Assembly: GCA_000969725.1 (NCBI GenBank)
Contig: JXSR01S074633.1
Origin: Ophiothrix spiculata
Lineage: Eukaryota > Echinodermata > Ophiuroidea > Amphilepidida > Ophiotrichidae
Direction: 5' to 3' (one strand)
Length of the DNA: 41,035 bases
A program made the position numbers and the translations under genes. The notes under the pieces are model-generated. The model searched no databases, had not been told where the DNA came from, and saw only the letters and a list, made by a program, of their open reading frames with translations. Position 1 is the stretch's first letter. Each line of letters begins with the position of its first letter. Shown here piece after piece: positions 11,715-21,672 of this stretch.

Positions 11715-12212
11715 ATATATTATATATATGCAGCGGTGGAAATACCCACATGATAGTCAACCCAGGGTTAGGCAACCCCGGGTTGTCTTCCGCTTAGGTT
11801 CCTATACGTAGAACATGCTATTACTAGTAGTGCAAAGCAGGTAAATCATAATGTACTCAGTTGTTTTATAGCAGGTTGTACAATGTTCGCCCTGGGGGAT
11901 CTATACTTGCATAATTGACAACCTGAGGTTGTTAATGAAGTTCATTAGTCAACCCAGGGTAATCATAGTCGGTTGAATTAACAACCCACAACCTCCTGTT
12001 TAGATCTCAGGCGCGCTAACCATTGCGCCACCACAACATGTGATGGGTTCATTCGAGTTTTAACATTACACAGTGTTTATTGCATCCTGCCGTCCATACC
12101 ACGAGGCGATCAGACTATCTTAAATAGTGATACACAAGCAATTCGAAATATTATTATATAAACGAGAGAAATTGGAATTGCTTTTAACCTCATTGTGGAC
12201 TACTATTACGAA
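11715..12212 (-). mobile_element. Insertion with tRNA-Arg-like SINE head
   Basis: This ~500-bp segment is absent from the paralogous position near 18590. On the minus strand it starts at 12037 with a tRNA-like sequence: A box TGGCGCAATGG, then TTAGCGCGC, an anticodon arm CCTGA...ACAGG with loop GATCTAA (TCT, Arg-like; base 33 is A instead of T), then a decayed B box. Downstream are several AACCCAGGGTT/AACCCCGGGTT palindromic motifs (11759-11790, 11950-11965). Its exact ends and target duplication were not established. Confidence 0.5.
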
Positions 12213-12997
12213 TAAAGCACGGGGAAGTGAATACTGATTGATTTTCGTTTAAGAAAGAGGGAGGATATTTCTTTCGATTTGGGGGCAGGTCCAATTTTTA
12301 CCTAGATATTATCAGAATTGTTATAACTTATTAGCCTTTTAAAATCCTTGGCTGTTTTTTTTTTTTGATGAAAACAAATTAGGGGTACCGTCAAAGTCTC
12401 AGGGTAGGATGGGTTTCCACCTCAAAAAATTAAGGTCGCCATTTTGAAAATAAAATATCTTCACGGTATGGATCTATGACTAATAGTTATCGTATCCTTA
12501 ATTGTGTAGGATAAAAATATGAAAATCCGACATTTAGAACGTTTATAACAATTTTTTTAAAGTGTAATTTTTTGCAAAAAATTGGTCCGGACGTACTTTG
12601 TGACGTCATAATTGTGTAACGCATTAGCCGATTTTCATGTCCTTGGTTTCAATGGAAAAAGAAGACGCTACCTAATACTATAACAAAAAACTTAATTTTG
12701 GGTGTGCCAATTTCAAGATCACATGGCTGGTACTCCTAGTCTACGTAGTTTGAAGTCATTGTGATTTTTTATACGGAAATTCCCGTTAATTGTGAATTTG
12801 CCGCCCAGAATCTAAGATATGATTATACAGTTTATCATAATTTTGTACTTAATTTTCATGAATCCAATGCAATTAAATATATAAATATATTGTATTTTGT
12901 CCCTCACAATCATCTTCTCTCTAATAATTGTGTATATAACATGTGTAACTAAGGTTGTGAATTTAGAGATTTGCAATAACTGAGATACAAGTCATCC

Positions 12998-13070
12998 GCC
13001 TCCATAGCTCAGTGGTTAGAGCACTGGTCTTGCAAACCAGGGGTCCCGAGTTTAAATCTCGGTGGGGGCT
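12998..13070 (+). pseudogene. tRNA-Thr-like gene with changed anticodon (TGC)
   Basis: Same body as the intact tRNA-Thr at 40279, but the anticodon loop reads CTTGCAA, so TGC (alanine) replaces TGT (threonine). The T-loop is TTTAAAT instead of TTCAAAT, so the invariant C56 and the B box are damaged. The stems are otherwise intact. The B-box change argues for decay. If expressed and charged as Thr it would be a mischarging hybrid. Confidence 0.75.
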
Positions 13071-13120
13071 TTCTTTTTCGATACCTAGTAACTGATAATA
13101 TTTTGAATAGAATACAATTT

Positions 13121-13141
13121 GTTCAAATCTCGGTGGGGGCT
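13121..13141 (+). repeat. Extra tRNA 3' fragment
   Basis: A second copy of the T-arm and acceptor 3' strand (GTTCAAATCTCGGTGGGGGC) about 70 bp after the first. What follows (TTCTTGG...TTTGTT, then CCTATTATTC) matches what follows the tRNA at 19346. The intervening ~70 bp therefore looks like a local duplication or insertion, and this fragment is the older tRNA end with the undamaged TTCAAAT. Confidence 0.7.
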
Positions 13142-13559
13142 TCTTGGTTTGTTCTAATAAACCCTATTATTCAAGCGTCAATGGGCCCTTGAAACTAAAC
13201 TTCTCAAGCCTTCACTCTTATTCATTTGAGCCTTACCTTGTTCGAGATACTCCTTGAACCAAGCTGTATAGTATAGGACAGCCTATCACAGAACTGTAAT
13301 TATTGTGCATTAATAAATAATACTAATGTTACTGGGGAAAAAAAGAAATTAGTTTTTCTATGTTGGTGAAATGATCATTTTTTAACTAATCTTATAAAAA
13401 GCGTGATGTAGAAAACAAAGAATTCAAACAAATTATGTTTGGTTTGTTTACTTGGTTACCATGTTTACAAGTCTTCAAACAGCATTTATGTATGCCTAGC
13501 AACTCAAGGAAATCTTTTGATTAGGTAAATTTATTATGAATATCCATTGTGGAGTGTTG
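13142..13559. other. Junction between duplication units, no gene
   Basis: The first ~140 bp correspond to sequence after the tRNA at 19346 (TTCATTTGAGCCTTACCTTG is shared). The remainder has no recognised feature. Confidence 0.5.
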
Positions 13560-14164
13560 TTATCAATGTTGGGAGGACCATACCTGTCTATTGATAGCAA
13601 AACCAATTTCATAGGGGGTTACGTTCAAAAAAATTAAGGGGGTTGTAACAACCCCCCCCCCCCCCCCCCTCCTTGACTAGACGTGTTACAAAAAGGCTTG
13701 GTTAGACGAGGGTTAAACACCATTAAAAATGCACATGCCTATGCTAGGCAGAGAGATCCAACAGAATTCCCATATTGTATATTACATACATTACATATCA
13801 ATGAAGATTCAGCAAAAGGAAAACCAACTTGATTGTTTCATACCGACAACCCAACAGTTGCGTTGTTATTAGTTAAGCCAAAATCGGGCAATCTTTATAA
13901 AGCTAACTGTGGACCAGTTTTTTTGTTTGTTTTGTTTGTTTGTAATAAATTTTACTTTTCTGTAGAGTTTTATAATAATTATTGAATATTATTGGAAACA
14001 TAATTTCAGTATATCTACATGCATCAAGACAATAAGAAGTTGATTTCATAGTAATCATGGCTTTTACATAAAAGAAATACATGGAAACAACCTAATCGTT
14101 AACTTGCACCGGGAGACGAGACCGTTGGCACGACTTTGTTCTTATCATAAATGCCACGCGCAAT

Positions 14165-14880
14165 ATATAATTAATGACATTATTTTTGTTCTCGAATTGC
14201 AACTTACTTAACAAAATACGTTACTAGGTTATACGTAGATATACACGGTTGCTCATATAGTTGACATCTTAAAAAGTTTTTAAGATGTCACATACCGCCG
14301 GGGACCATTCCACGTTCACCACAACCCTATTTTCGTAAATTGAGGGGCGTTGAAGGATCATTTTGTGCTTAGCTTCCAAGCATTCTCTTGGCTCAGGCAA
14401 GCGTGACAAAGACATTCAACCACCTGCTTATTATCTACTACAGATAGACACTCCATATGACCACTCAACTTGAGTAGAGAAGTGACCTTGAACAAGGCGG
14501 GTTTAAATCAAATTGGACCTAAAAATCACGTTTTTGACCAATTTTTGTTGTTGCCCCCTTACCAGTACATGAGAACATTTCACACCAAACAAGACAACCT
14601 TTCAAATCTGACCAAAAGCAACATAAGTTTTCAGATATTTTCATCATAAATTGACCTTTACGTAAAAAAGTGGTAACAATATTTTTATTCCAACTATATG
14701 AGCAACCGTGCACATAATAAATAAGTCTCTCCGGGACTCAAGACACTTAAAACGGGTTTTTTGTACCGGATAGTATTTAAACAGTATTAAATCTTAAAGG
14801 AACCTGATAGTATTTAATTATTGCTGCTTTCTCAAATATCACTAAACGGAGAACGATTGTAAGAATAACATGCATGTCAA
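14165..14880 (+). repeat. Core repeat, copy e (interrupted)
   Basis: Nearly the same as copy b apart from the 467-bp MITE inserted after GATATA. Confidence 0.75.
14244..14710. mobile_element. Half-length relative of the 912-bp palindromic element
   Basis: Both ends are CACGGTTGCTCATATAGTTG in inverted orientation. The left side is TA (14242-14243); the right flank reads CA where TA is expected from the empty paralogous site at 9850, so one substitution explains it. The interior matches the right arm of the element at 33100-34011. The left arm has been lost except for the terminal 20 bases, leaving a perfect 27-base palindrome at 14263-14289 (GACATCTTAAAAA, G, and its complement). Non-coding; the ORF at 14519-14713 is incidental. 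Confidence 0.85.
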
Positions 14881-15621
14881 CTGTTGATACATTTACTTTA
14901 AACTTCCATTTATATAAAAAATGAAATACAAAATCCGTTTGAAAATATTTAAGAAGAAAACAAATCAAATTAAGCCTTTATAATAGTTAAAAATGATTAT
15001 CTGAATATGTTTTCGTTCTCAAAATGATATTGTGCGATTGTAACAAAAGCACACTTTACAGCTGCTGTTAAATAAAGAGTCATTTATGTAAATGCTGAAA
15101 TGAAAACCCATTTGAAAATTATACGAAAGACGAATGTAATCTTTTGGTAATGTCTGGTACAAGCAGATACTGCTCTAAGCAAATTTATTTTAATTTCCAA
15201 AACATATTGGTTCTAGAAATACCAGGTCTTTGCCCGAAAATAGTAGGTCTACCTTGATAACGTTTATAGCATATTCAAAATGATCATGATAGTTGGTTCT
15301 CGACAAGCAATTTTATCGAACAGCTGTTCTATAACCTCAGAGTTCAATCTTCCCGAGTTCAAATCATTGGGTGGATTTCAGTATTTAGATCATTGCTTTT
15401 ACAAGTTGGACATCTCGAGCCTACTACACTGCAGGTTCCCAGACAAAAATAGTCGATTGCATGAGATGCTCAACTTGTAATTGTAATGCTAAGTTATTTG
15501 TGTGCGAATCTATCATAGTAGACGACTAATCGACAATAGAGATGATCAATGCCCCGCTTGGATGAGTCCATTGACTTATTAGAGTAAACATAGATGAAAA
15601 ATAATTCATCGTTTAACGTCC

Positions 15622-15698
15622 GCTCCGGTAGTCAAGAGGAAAGATGTCGGACTATAAATACGCGCGTACCGTGTTCGATTCCTATTACGGTTTTTTTT
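15622..15698 (+). repeat. tRNA-like Pol III promoter / SINE head with T8 terminator
   Basis: A fully consensus A box (TAGTCAAGAGG, 15629-15639) is followed 44 bases later by a B box (GTTCGATTCC, 15673-15682), the spacing of a true tRNA gene, and then a run of eight Ts at 15691-15698. The anticodon and T stems do not pair well, so it is not a functional tRNA but could be a SINE head or an orphan Pol III unit. Neighbouring sequence has no gene. Confidence 0.45.
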
Positions 15699-16104
15699 AT
15701 TTTTTAAGTTAAAAAGTGGGGTCAAAGAACCCAAAAATGAGTTTAGATAAAATCTAGAAAAAAAATGGATTTTTTTTCTTCTAAAATGGCGTTTTTGTTC
15801 AATATTCTCCATAGACTAGTACACAAATCTTGGATTTGAAAACCCCGCATCTAATAAATGCAATGTAGAATCTACTTTAAACATGGTCAGAATATCGATT
15901 ACATGCTAAAGATTAGAATTTCCACTTTAAAAGTTTTACCCCCAAAAAATCGTGTTTGTAGAAATTATTAGATCATAAAAACGCATCTCCATATAAAAAT
16001 TTAACACCGAGTTTATTAAAAATCGATAATAACTTTTTAGAGATATGTACAAAATGGATAAAATTTATAGGTTTTATTAGGTGAAGGTGTGGCATATATA
16101 GAAA

Positions 16105-16699
16105 NNNNNNNNNNNNNNNNNNNNNNNNNNNNNNNNNNNNNNNNNNNNNNNNNNNNNNNNNNNNNNNNNNNNNNNNNNNNNNNNNNNNNNNNNNNNNNNN
16201 NNNNNNNNNNNNNNNNNNNNNNNNNNNNNNNNNNNNNNNNNNNNNNNNNNNNNNNNNNNNNNNNNNNNNNNNNNNNNNNNNNNNNNNNNNNNNNNNNNNN
16301 NNNNNNNNNNNNNNNNNNNNNNNNNNNNNNNNNNNNNNNNNNNNNNNNNNNNNNNNNNNNNNNNNNNNNNNNNNNNNNNNNNNNNNNNNNNNNNNNNNNN
16401 NNNNNNNNNNNNNNNNNNNNNNNNNNNNNNNNNNNNNNNNNNNNNNNNNNNNNNNNNNNNNNNNNNNNNNNNNNNNNNNNNNNNNNNNNNNNNNNNNNNN
16501 NNNNNNNNNNNNNNNNNNNNNNNNNNNNNNNNNNNNNNNNNNNNNNNNNNNNNNNNNNNNNNNNNNNNNNNNNNNNNNNNNNNNNNNNNNNNNNNNNNNN
16601 NNNNNNNNNNNNNNNNNNNNNNNNNNNNNNNNNNNNNNNNNNNNNNNNNNNNNNNNNNNNNNNNNNNNNNNNNNNNNNNNNNNNNNNNNNNNNNNNNNN
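16105..16699. other. Assembly gap (595 N)
   Basis: Unsequenced. It lies in the stretch private to duplication unit 2. The right edge is a G-run facing a C-run (GGGGGTGCCCGGTAACCCCCC), a small inverted repeat that may have hindered assembly. Confidence 0.99.
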
Positions 16700-17549
16700 G
16701 GGGGTGCCCGGTAACCCCCCTGTAGATACCCGACTAAGTAGACCATTGGCTTTTACATGATTTTTGAATTGTTTAATTTGGATCTCTGAATCAAAGGTTT
16801 ATTGCACATTTTGTAAAGACAAGACAAATTTTGGTGGTCTGATTTGTTAATCTGTAAAGTTTTATCTGTGGTGACGTCATTAGGTCTTAAACCCATTTGT
16901 CTTCAGTTTTCTTCAGTGGTTTCGGTTAAAGACTTATTATTGGTTGACATCTTTCATTAGAATCCTTTTTTTTTGACTCTTTTGGTAGAAATTGTATTCT
17001 AAACTACCTGAATTTTGCACCAAAAGTAACAGAGTCAAGGAATATGAGAGTATCAGGAAGATCCGTACTTTAATTGAATATTGTGACCAATTTAAGTTAA
17101 AACTGAACTTAAAATATCACCTAATGTTAGGTACAGGTCAGGTGAGATTGGTTTTGATTGATTCTGCTCCAGTTGCTTGCAGAATTCTCTCATTTCAAGT
17201 TTGCATTTCTTTAGCTGGAAGTCTAAACTTACAAATCGGACCAAAGTTGATTCAAAGGGCTTCTTTAAATTCTCCATATCTTTGGACTGGAATGATAAAA
17301 TGAAACGGAACAAAAAGCATGTTGTAGAGTAATTATACTCTACTTTTAAAAAACATATATTACTATGATTTAATCCTCTGGCAACCATTTTTTAATATTT
17401 TTTATTTGCTCGTTGCATTAATATTGGGACAAGCTGTAATTATGATGTCCTCTACAACGATCACATGTTTAAGCTTATCCCTTGAGACAAAGACATTTGA
17501 TACAATATTGTCCTTACCAGTATCGCCTGGTATCAATGCAGGTTGTATA

Positions 17550-17760
17550 AAAAGGACGTTATTCCATTCTCTAACTGCAAGTTTCTTAACAAAGTACGTT
17601 ACAAGGACTACGTGTATATACGTTATGAATAAGTCTTTTTGAGGTTTTGGATACTTAAAGCGGGTATTAGTACCAAATATATTAACAGTATTAAATCTTG
17701 AAAGAACTTGATAGTCTGCAATTATTGTTTCTTTCTCAAATGTCTTACCGTTGCATATTG
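17550..17760 (+). repeat. Core repeat, copy f
   Basis: Nearest to copy c, including GCGGGTATTAGTACCAAATA, ATTAACAGTATTAAATCTTG and AATTATTGTTTCTTTCTC. Confidence 0.7.
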
Positions 17761-18094
17761 CAACATGTTTTGGAACTTTAGTTTAATACTATTAATGTTC
17801 AATATCTTTAATGCAAGTGTTGTAAAAAGAAAAATCGAGTTGCACGCTCTGTCTAAAAACATTAAGCAAACAAATTAAAGAACGAAAGAAAAAGGGTTGA
17901 AATGATTTTTTTGTCTCATGTCTCCTACATTTTTTTACAATCGAACACTTTAAATGTTTGATCATTGTTGGTCGATTGATTGATTTACAATGCTGAACAT
18001 ATTAGTGCATATTTGAGCAACAAAATAGTCTCTTTAACAACTCTACTAGATTTTGTTCTTAACAATATCACATGATGACAACACGTACCTTAAA

Positions 18095-18330
18095 ATTAAT
18101 GACGTTACATATTTATTTCCTTATTACGACTTACTTAACAATATACGTTACGTGGATATACATAACAAATAAGTCTCTCGGGATTTTATGTTACCTAAAC
18201 CGATTACTTGCACTGGATAGTATTAAACAGCATTAAAGCTTTAAAGAACTTGATAGTCTACACTAATTTCTGCTTTCTCAAATGTCGCTGTGTTAAGAAC
18301 GATTCAAGCAAAAAAGATATGGCAAATGCT
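18095..18330 (+). repeat. Core repeat, copy g
   Basis: Nearest to copy d. The pair d/g also share the following GACAAAGCAAACCCATTTGG stretch. Confidence 0.7.
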
Positions 18331-19345
18331 GTCATTTTTTATCTATTTATGCTGATAATAAAAAGACAAAGCAAACCCATTTGGAGTGAAATCAAGTCAA
18401 TAGATAACTAAAGAGATCAAAAGTAATTCAGAATGCATTTATTTACATTTTTGTTTTTATGATTTCTTACTTGATATTCAAATTAAAAAAAGGAGAAGTG
18501 CTATCAATTCTCACAAGAGGATTATCATAACAAAGTACGCCCAATCTTCAATTCAGATAATTATTAATATCCGATATTTAATTTGTTCATAATAGTTGAG
18601 AATAAAACATTGGTAACCCGTATATCAAAGTTTTCAAAGCACGGGGAAGTGAATAATGATTTTCTTTTAAGATTGAGGGATGATGTTTCTGGGGGCATGT
18701 CCATTTTTTGCTTGGATAACAAAGTCTTACGGTAGGATGGGTTTCTACCTCAAAAAATTAAAGTTGCCATTTTGAAAAAAAAAAATATCTTCACGGTATC
18801 ATGGTTCTATGACTAACATTTAAAGTTATCGTTTCCTTAATTTTGTAGGAAACAATATGAAAAGTTGACATTTAGGACGTTTATAACAATTTTTTAAAGG
18901 TGTATATTTTTGCCAAAAGATTTGGTCCGGATGTACGTTGTGACGTCATAATTATGTAACGCTTTAGCCGATTTTCATGACCTTTGTTTTAATAGAAACA
19001 GGAGACGCTACCTAATACTATATTGTAAAAAATAACTACGTTTTGGGTGTGCCAATTTCAAAATTACATGACAGGTTCTCCTATAGGTCTAGTCTACGTA
19101 GTTTGACGGCATTGCCTTTTTTTTAACGGGAATTCCCGTTAATTGTAAATTTGCCGCTAAGAATCTCAGATATGATCATATATTATAATTTTGTGCTTAA
19201 TTCTCATGAATCAAATGCAATTTTTTTTTAAATAGTTTGTAATTTGTTCCCTCACAATCATGTTCTCTCTAATAATGTTGTATAACTTGTGTAACTAAGG
19301 TTGTGAATTCTGAGATATGCAGCAACTGAGATATGCAATTCATCC

Positions 19346-19418
19346 GCCTCCATAGCTCAGTGGTTAGAGAACTGGTCTTGTAAACCAGGGGTCCCGAGTT
19401 CAAATCTCGGTGGGGGCT
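19346..19418 (+). tRNA. tRNA-Thr(TGT), D-stem mismatch
   Basis: Anticodon loop CTTGTAA gives TGT. Acceptor, anticodon and T stems match the intact copy at 40279, and the B box GTTCAAATC is intact. One change (GAGA instead of GAGC in the 3' D-stem) breaks the G10-C25 pair. It may be weakly functional or a pseudogene. It ends duplication unit 2 and is followed by a short T-run. Confidence 0.7.
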
Positions 19419-19589
19419 TTTTAGTTTTGTTATAATAAAAAACCTATTATTCTCAAGCCTACACTCTTATTCATTTGAGCCTTACCTTGCTCGAGATACC
19501 CCTTGAACCAAGCTATATAGTATAGGTAAGCCTAAATGAAAAAATACTTTGCAAAAACGTGAATTTACGTGAATTTGGTTGTCGGGCCA

Positions 19590-19710
19590 TACTGGTACTA
19601 ACAGGTTTTCTCCGAGCACTTTGGTTTCTTCTTGCATCTAAAATAGATCTTTTTCAATTATCCCGTCTTTCACACAATGGAGACGTCTCATTAATTGAAT
19701 AAATATGTAA
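19590..19710 (+). repeat. SINE-like central domain, second copy
   Basis: CAGGTTTTCTCCGAGCAC, then TTGGTTTCTTCTTGCATCTA, parallels the central motif at 608-650. The similarity continues weakly into a tail with AATAAATATG. The head is not preserved. Confidence 0.5.
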
Positions 19711-20521
19711 TACTGGGATTAGCCTGGTTTTCCATCAAAGGTTTATATATAGATAAATAAACAAAATTAATAATAGCAAGGATAGACCGTTCCTATAATA
19801 ATTGGCATATCTTCGGCAATGAGAGATATCGGCACTTCACTGCAAATGAAGTGTTTAGAAAGTATGGACAAACTGGTGTTTAGGTAGCTAAACATGTTTA
19901 CAACCTAAGCATGTCCGACTCTTCCTCGGATTTCAAATAACATTTGCCCATTGAAAACAGTGTATTCAATATCATTGTGCTGAAGAGTCTAATGTTTAGA
20001 TTGTGATTAGATATTAAACATTTTTAGAAAGTATGGACAAACTAGTGTTTTGATTAGTGTTTGAAACCTAAGCATGTAATTCAAATTTGGATCATGTATA
20101 CATAATGATGTAAGTTTCAATATAATGTATAATTTTGACAACCGAATGAACTATTTATTTCTAAAACACATTTCTACTGAAAAGTGTCAAATTACGTGTA
20201 CAAGGAAATTTTTAAATTCAAAACACGAAATTTTATAGTGTTGAAACGAAGCCAAATATTACATGATGAATCGTGGCTGCTTTTAAACGTATCTGCGTGT
20301 CACTTAGTCACGATGTATCGCGTTGTACCATACTTTGCCTCGTTTTCAGTACCGATATCCCTCAGAGACAAAAATACGCCAATGCTAGCAATGGTCTATT
20401 ATAGTCTATAGGGCAGAAAGTTTGGACCAAACTACAATACAAAACAAACAACAATAACATAGAAAAAACCTCTAGTTGTAATAAAGTAGGCAATCAAGCA
20501 TACAAATTCAGTATAAATCAA
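19711..20521. other. 3' flank of Ig gene 2, no gene
   Basis: Short frame 20184-20411 has no domain. The AGAAAGTATGGACAAACT motif at 19857-19874 recurs at 20026-20043, a diverged local duplication; nothing else was recognised. Confidence 0.45.
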
Positions 20522-20527
20522 TTTATT
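20522..20527 (-). terminator. Poly(A) signal of Ig gene 2
   Basis: AATAAA on the minus strand, 32 bases after the stop codon of the receptor at 20560-21672. This implies a very short 3' UTR if used. Confidence 0.6.
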
Positions 20528-20559
20528 TCACATATTTTCAAGATAAATTGGGTCAAAAT

Positions 20560-21672
20560 CTAGGAATAAAACCTGTCCTCATAGTCATAGTTATAGTCTT
20601 TGACTCTCTTCTGCAAACTCATATACACCATACGATCTCCTTCTACTTCAGTGTATATCTTACTTGTGTTTTGTTCTTTGTCCTCATTCGATAGAATGTA
20701 ATATCGAGATAGTAAATAAATTCCTATGAACAAGAAAAACAGAGCAAGAAACCCTGTTATTGCAGTAGCTAAAATCCAGTAGAATAGTTTGGATTTGGAA
20801 GCGGGACAGGTACGGGAACATTTTTGTCTTACTAAGTCTTTCGTCATAATATTTACATTGACGTCATCGGTGTGCACGTCTGGAATATTGGTCACAGATT
20901 TTTCTCTATAATCATCATCATCACTGTCAAATTTGTAGCCATTGTCAATAATAGTTATAGGACCTATGTGACAGCTAGCGATTTTATTTGGGTAAGCACG
21001 GCTTGTAACTTGACAAAGAAATATAGCATTCGTGTCTCGTGGCCTCACACGTAAACTCAACTGTTTATTCTGTATATTGCCGTTCATAAACTGTTTTGCT
21101 TCGATAAGTGCTTTGGTATCAGTTCGCGTCCATTGAATACTAATAGGTGGATTACCTGTCTCTGATGAACAGTTTAATGTCAACAAAGTCCCCGCATTTA
21201 GAGTAAGTGGTCCATTTGCAGTACATGTTGGATCTGATGGAAAATACGTGCTGGTTATATTAACCGATCCAGCCGCTACCTCAACCACTGAGGCTGTTGA
21301 CACCCTAAACACCTTACAGATATATTCACCCATATCTAGCCGTGTAGCGCTTATGATCGATAGGAAGTAGATTGTCGAACCGTCCGTTGCTTTACGCACC
21401 CCTAAGTAGATTCGTTCATCAACATTATTTAACACATTTTCATTCACTGATATTCTTTGAGTTTCACCATTGTGAAGTGTTCTAAAAATTGTCACTTCAT
21501 GAAAAGTCGAAATTTTCCAAACTTGGCAGTGTAAGCTTAAAATTCCATTTTCTTCTACTGGGTTCACAGGAGCTGTGGCGACGACTCGAACCAGGCTGGC
21601 ATCACTGATGTGGATCACGTAGAGCATAAATTGGGCTACCGTTATTTGTGCCAGCATTCTTAAATAAGACAT
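20560..21672 (-). CDS. Two-Ig-domain type I membrane receptor with ITAM-like tail (paralogue 2)
   Basis: A 370-residue single-exon ORF. The signal peptide is about residues 1-26. Ig1 (about 30-142) has Cys49 and Cys119 in a canonical DMGEYIC motif; the core Trp is absent, as in paralogue 1. Ig2 (about 145-243) has Cys168, Trp181 and Cys220, plus Cys150 and Cys234. Sequons are at Asn138 and Asn167. An acidic stalk (SDDDDY) and a CSRTC pair (285-289) precede the membrane span, about 296-322. The tail has Y340TEV and Y350MSL with a 6-residue spacer, close to the ITAM rule (paralogue 1 has a 10-residue spacer), followed by a tyrosine-rich end. Blocks shared with paralogue 1 include ATAPVNPVEE, DGSTxYFLSII, TYFPSD, LTLNCSSE, WTRT and CHIGP. 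A poly(A) signal lies 32 bases downstream. The role is inferred: an activating or dual-function surface receptor. No named orthologue is recognised. Confidence 0.9.
   Translation of the reverse strand: MSYLRMLAQITVAQFMLYVIHISDASLVRVVATAPVNPVEENGILSLHCQVWKISTFHEVTIFRTLHNGETQRISVNENVLNNVDERIYLGVRKATDGSTIYFLSIISATRLDMGEYICKVFRVSTASVVEVAAGSVNITSTYFPSDPTCTANGPLTLNAGTLLTLNCSSETGNPPISIQWTRTDTKALIEAKQFMNGNIQNKQLSLRVRPRDTNAIFLCQVTSRAYPNKIASCHIGPITIIDNGYKFDSDDDDYREKSVTNIPDVHTDDVNVNIMTKDLVRQKCSRTCPASKSKLFYWILATAITGFLALFFLFIGIYLLSRYYILSNEDKEQNTSKIYTEVEGDRMVYMSLQKRVKDYNYDYEDRFYS

Larger units (their letters stand above)
9165..13070. repeat. Duplication unit 1 (tRNA-terminated)
   Basis: It starts with GGGGAGGACCATACC and a CTATTGATAGCAAAACCAA landmark shared with 13563-13610. 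It then runs through three core copies and a TGACGTCA block to the tRNA-like gene at 12998. Unit 2 (13560-19418) has the same order. Differences are the MITE at 14244 and a ~2.3-kb stretch (15120-17400, with the N gap) present only in unit 2, and a SINE-bearing insertion (11715-12212) present only in unit 1. Short frames here show no domains. Confidence 0.65.
15120..17400. other. Stretch private to unit 2, no gene
   Basis: It has no counterpart in unit 1. Short frames at 15280-15480, 16992-17303 and 17092-17388 lack recognisable domains, and those spanning the N gap are artefacts. A TGACGTCA octamer lies at 16872-16879. Confidence 0.45.
13560..19418. repeat. Duplication unit 2 (tRNA-terminated)
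   Basis: Second large copy of the unit at 9165-13070, in the same orientation. It contains a 19-20-base C tract (13650-13671), cores e, f and g, a MITE insertion in core e, a private ~2.3-kb stretch at 15120-17400 with the N gap, the TGACGTCA block (18941) and the tRNA at 19346. No protein gene was recognised. Confidence 0.65.
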
